18,844 nucleotides of DNA from DASPOF01 sp035626155 (GTDB lineage: Bacteria > Desulfobacterota > Binatia > Binatales > Binataceae): assembly GCA_035626155.1 (NCBI GenBank), contig DASPOF010000124.1:1-18844 (forward strand). Direction: 5' to 3'. Under the pieces are notes generated by a model. It was given only the letters and a program-made list of their open reading frames with translations. It ran no database searches and was not told the origin of the DNA. Shown in pieces: positions 14,775-18,844 of the stretch. The position numbers and the translations under genes are program-made. Positions within the stretch are counted from its first letter, which is position 1, and each line of letters begins with the position of its first letter.

Positions 14775-15738
14775 CGCCGCCACTCACGCGTTTCACGTGG
14801 TAGATTCGGAGTTTAACCATGACCGGGCTCTGGCGCACGAGATCCATCCCGGCGGGCAAATCGACCTTAAGCGGCGTGTCGCGCAAGCCGGGCGTTCCGT
14901 CCTTAGCGTCCACGTACACCATTCCCCTGGGATCGAAGTTCGAGAGCCTGGTGGCCGGGCCCCTGATCGTGATCGTCGCCCGGGCCGGATCGATTTTGAA
15001 TTTGTACTCGGTGTCGCGCACCTCGACATCGACGCCGCGGAACTCCTTTTCCGCGATTCGCTCGGCGACCGCGACGCGCACCTCAACCTGCGCCGCCGAG
15101 AGCCGGACCGGTTCCGGCGGCGCCACGACCGCCACCTCGCGACTGAGGCCGGCGGCGAGACCCTTGACCGAGAGCGGTTCGGTCTCGATCCGCGCAATCG
15201 GTGCGACGTAGCGGCTCGGTCCGCTTACCACCAACGTCGCGGGTGTCACCTCGGCGCCATTGATCTGGTAACCCGTCGCGACCTGCCCATCGACGTTGAG
15301 ATGCACGGGAACCTCGCGGCCCACCACGCGGTCGATGTCGAGCGAGATCTCGGCGGGGGAAACTCGGGTGACCGTCGTCCGACCGACGTTGAACATCGAC
15401 GGGCGCAGCTTGATCTCCGTCTGCCCCTGCGCGACTCCGGCCAGGTCGAGCCGAACCGTCAGCCGCTCGGGTTGCAGCAGCGACAGGAGCGTCTTGGGGC
15501 CTGCAACGTCGATTTTCACGAAGTCCGGCGGGGTGTTCATGATCACGGAGCCGGCGGGCAACGATCGGTAGCTGATAGGCACGGGCAAATTTTCGAGCGT
15601 CCCGTGCTGGCTCGCATTGACGAACATCCAGAGACCCGCGGCGATCAGAAGTGAGATGATGCGCAAGGCCGCGTTGCGAGCCAGGCGCTTGCGAGCGTCG
15701 CCCAACCCCATCCTCTCTATCACCTTCGCAAGCCTCAT
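14758..15738 (-). CDS. ybbR: YbbR-domain membrane protein, CdaR-like regulator of CdaA
   Basis: YbbR-domain proteins are membrane-anchored, and the Gram-positive member CdaR modulates the diadenylate cyclase CdaA. The 326 residues have a short basic N terminus, one membrane segment at about 26-41, then an extracytoplasmic region with about three degenerate YbbR repeats. The repeats are recognisable by PVPISYRSLPAG near 52, the VDVAGP-type turn near 75-80, and later VSGPSRYV and IRGPATRL. The ATG at 15738 is listed; the in-frame ATG at 15711 has AAGGTGA about 8 nt upstream and could be the real start, leaving the membrane segment unchanged. It lies 37 bp after cdaA, and its stop is inside glmM. 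Function is inferred from the fold and the conserved cdaA-ybbR-glmM order. Confidence 0.9.
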   Translation of the reverse strand: MRLAKVIERMGLGDARKRLARNAALRIISLLIAAGLWMFVNASQHGTLENLPVPISYRSLPAGSVIMNTPPDFVKIDVAGPKTLLSLLQPERLTVRLDLAGVAQGQTEIKLRPSMFNVGRTTVTRVSPAEISLDIDRVVGREVPVHLNVDGQVATGYQINGAEVTPATLVVSGPSRYVAPIARIETEPLSVKGLAAGLSREVAVVAPPEPVRLSAAQVEVRVAVAERIAEKEFRGVDVEVRDTEYKFKIDPARATITIRGPATRLSNFDPRGMVYVDAKDGTPGLRDTPLKVDLPAGMDLVRQSPVMVKLRIYHVKRVSGGDGRTS

Positions 15739-15775
15739 CCGGGTCCAACGCCTGTTCGCGATTTTGGCCGCCGGC

Positions 15776-16528
15776 CTATGCCGGCAGCTTCCTCAATGTA
15801 GCCATCACCTCGGCGGGGTCCACACCCCGCTTGAGTTGCCCTGCTCGCGCGATCGAAATCGCGCCGTCCTCCTCCGATACGACCAGCACCACCGCATCAC
15901 TGTCCTCGGTCAGCCCGATCGCCGCGCGATGGCGGGTGCCGAGCGCGAGACTCACGTTGGGATTGGCCGATAGCGGCAAGAGGCACGCCGCGGCCAGGAT
16001 CTGATCGCCCTTGATTATCACCGCTCCGTCGTGAAGCGGTGAGCCGCGCATGAATATGGTTTCGAGCAGCTCGGGCGAGACTTTCCCATATACCAGTCTT
16101 CCGCTTTCGACGAATTCGTTCAGCCCGTCGTCCTGCTCGATCACGATCAGCGCGCCGATTTTCCGCGCGGCCAGCCATGCCACCGCGGTCGCGATTTCCT
16201 CCGCCGCGCTGGCCGCGGGAGTGCGCGGGCCGAAGAACGACTGCGCGCCAACGCGGGTCAAAGCCCGGCGAATGTCGGCCTGGAATACGACGACCAGGAT
16301 CACGATCAACGAACCGAAAAAGTTGTTGAGCAGCCAGTTGAGCGTGAAGAGACCCATGGTTTGCGAGATGACGAATGCGGCGCCCAAAACCACCATCCCG
16401 ACTACCATCTGCATCGTGCGCGTGCCGCGGATCAGTACCGCAATCCGGTAGATGACGTACGCGACGATCATGACGTCGAGCACGTCCTGCCATCGGGGCT
16501 GCGGTATCATCGGCACCAGGTTCGGCAT
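15776..16528 (-). CDS. cdaA: Diadenylate cyclase CdaA (DacA)
   Basis: CdaA makes cyclic di-AMP from two ATP at the inner face of the membrane. In other bacteria this messenger controls potassium and osmolyte uptake and cell-wall homeostasis. The 250 residues have three hydrophobic segments (about 16-33, 40-57 and 64-83) and then a DAC domain from about 105. Both catalytic motifs are intact: LHDGAVI with DGA at 167-169 and GTRHRAAIG with RHR at 199-201. IRGTRTMQ after the first segment is typical. The ATG at 16528 is used; no strong ribosome binding site precedes it, and an in-frame ATG at 16510 is a weaker alternative. The gene leads the cdaA-ybbR-glmM block, 175 bp after ftsH. Confidence 0.96.
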   Translation of the reverse strand: MPNLVPMIPQPRWQDVLDVMIVAYVIYRIAVLIRGTRTMQMVVGMVVLGAAFVISQTMGLFTLNWLLNNFFGSLIVILVVVFQADIRRALTRVGAQSFFGPRTPAASAAEEIATAVAWLAARKIGALIVIEQDDGLNEFVESGRLVYGKVSPELLETIFMRGSPLHDGAVIIKGDQILAAACLLPLSANPNVSLALGTRHRAAIGLTEDSDAVVLVVSEEDGAISIARAGQLKRGVDPAEVMATLRKLPA

Positions 16529-16592
16529 CGCGAATCTCTGGAACGGACTGCGCTGCGCATCTCACCGCGCACAAAATCGGGTCATCGCGGGT

Positions 16593-16598
16593 ATTTTA
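16593..16598 (-). promoter_or_regulatory. Possible -10 element in the ftsH-cdaA gap
   Basis: The minus strand reads TAAAAT, one mismatch from TATAAT, in the 175-bp gap before cdaA, but no good -35 lies 16-18 nt upstream. A run of six T (TTCTTTTTT) lies farther upstream near 16634-16642, without a convincing hairpin before it. Nothing else in the gap looks coding. Confidence 0.15.
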
Positions 16599-16703
16599 CG
16601 CTTCGCCCGGCGCAGCGCGCGAGCGTGGCGACGAAAAAAGAACGAGTCGCGTCCGGTGAGCGGCGCGCGCTGGAACGGCGGATACGGACGGGTGCGGACC
16701 GGC

Positions 16704-18635
<1,932 letters not shown>

Positions 18636-18683
18636 CCCTGCTTAAAAGGTACCACGCCGGTTTATGACCAAGCAACGAGCGGT

Positions 18684-18844
18684 TCACAATTCCCATGGGC
18701 CGCGCGCCTCGACTCTGAGCACGACCCGGGTCGCCGGGGTCACCAGCGCTCGCACGCCGCGCGCGAGCCCCGGAAGCCACACGACCTCGTCGGCGAGCGT
18801 CACGACCGGCCAGGAGGCGCGGCGGCGGCGCGGCACCTTGCGGT
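18684..18844 (-). CDS. tilS: tRNA(Ile)-lysidine synthetase TilS, C-terminal 52 residues only
   Basis: TilS converts C34 of the CAU-anticodon isoleucine tRNA to lysidine, so that it reads AUA. Only the end of the gene is in the window. The minus-strand frame reaching the right edge ends in TGA at 18686-18684 and reads RKVPRR, then SWPVV, then VVWLPGLARG, then VTPATRVVLRV. This is the pattern of the TilS C-terminal substrate-binding domain (RKVPR..R..WP, then VWVPG, then a TP..T.R.L strand). It is followed by ftsH 48 bp downstream, the usual neighbour. The catalytic PP-loop domain lies outside the window, so identity rests on this short domain and on synteny. Confidence 0.85.
   Translation of the reverse strand, partial: RKVPRRRRASWPVVTLADEVVWLPGLARGVRALVTPATRVVLRVEARGPWEL

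Noticed and set aside
13789..15654. Plus-strand open frame of 621 codons opposite glmM and ybbR
   Set aside because: It runs across two real genes and their junction, is Ser/Arg/Pro-rich with no domain, and mirrors GC-rich third positions of the minus-strand genes.
16529..16703. c-di-AMP (ydaO-type) riboswitch upstream of cdaA
   Set aside because: I see none of the conserved paired elements of that large riboswitch, and the gap is barely long enough to hold one.

Overview
This is a 16-gene stretch of housekeeping genes, all on the minus strand and tightly packed, from a high-GC bacterium (roughly 60-65% G+C by eye). I see no mobile element, rRNA, tRNA, CRISPR array, phage gene or toxin-antitoxin pair. 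The gene order points to a deltaproteobacterial-type lineage (Desulfobacterota, Binatota, Myxococcota or a relative). The supporting pairs are tilS-ftsH, then cdaA-ybbR-glmM, then nnr-tsaE, then lysC-cimA, which as I recall also occur in Geobacter-like genomes. That placement is an inference from synteny and not a measurement.

Layout in transcription order (right to left): tilS 3' end (18844-18684), ftsH (18635-16704), a 175-bp gap, cdaA (16528-15776), ybbR (15738-14758), glmM (14774-13410), a 98-bp gap, nnr (13311-11752), tsaE (11730-11224), a 103-bp gap with a possible terminator and promoter, lysC (11120-9879), cimA (9874-8201), a 101-bp gap, a cysteine desulfurase (8099-6930), mnmA (6933-5839), mtaB (5834-4503), rnc (4585-3815), era (3831-2935), der (2938-1505), and guaA (1428 to beyond position 1). 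No stretch longer than 300 bases lacks a gene.

The genes form functional blocks. cdaA-ybbR-glmM is the conserved cyclic-di-AMP and cell-wall-precursor block. lysC and cimA feed the aspartate family and the citramalate route to isoleucine. The cysteine desulfurase, mnmA and mtaB form a tRNA-thiolation block. With tilS and tsaE, the window holds four proteins acting on tRNA positions 34 and 37. rnc, era and der form an RNA-processing and ribosome-assembly block. Several junctions overlap: 4 bp desulfurase/mnmA, 83 bp mtaB/rnc, 17 bp rnc/era and 4 bp era/der. This suggests that the last seven genes are cotranscribed and translationally coupled.

I found no novel system. The observations most worth a second look are an RNase III that lacks one of its four conserved catalytic carboxylates, the 83-bp mtaB/rnc overlap whose long rnc start is supported by a strong ribosome binding site, unusual G1 loops in Era and Der, and the concentration of anticodon-loop modification genes. 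Many long open frames on the plus strand are antisense shadows of these genes.
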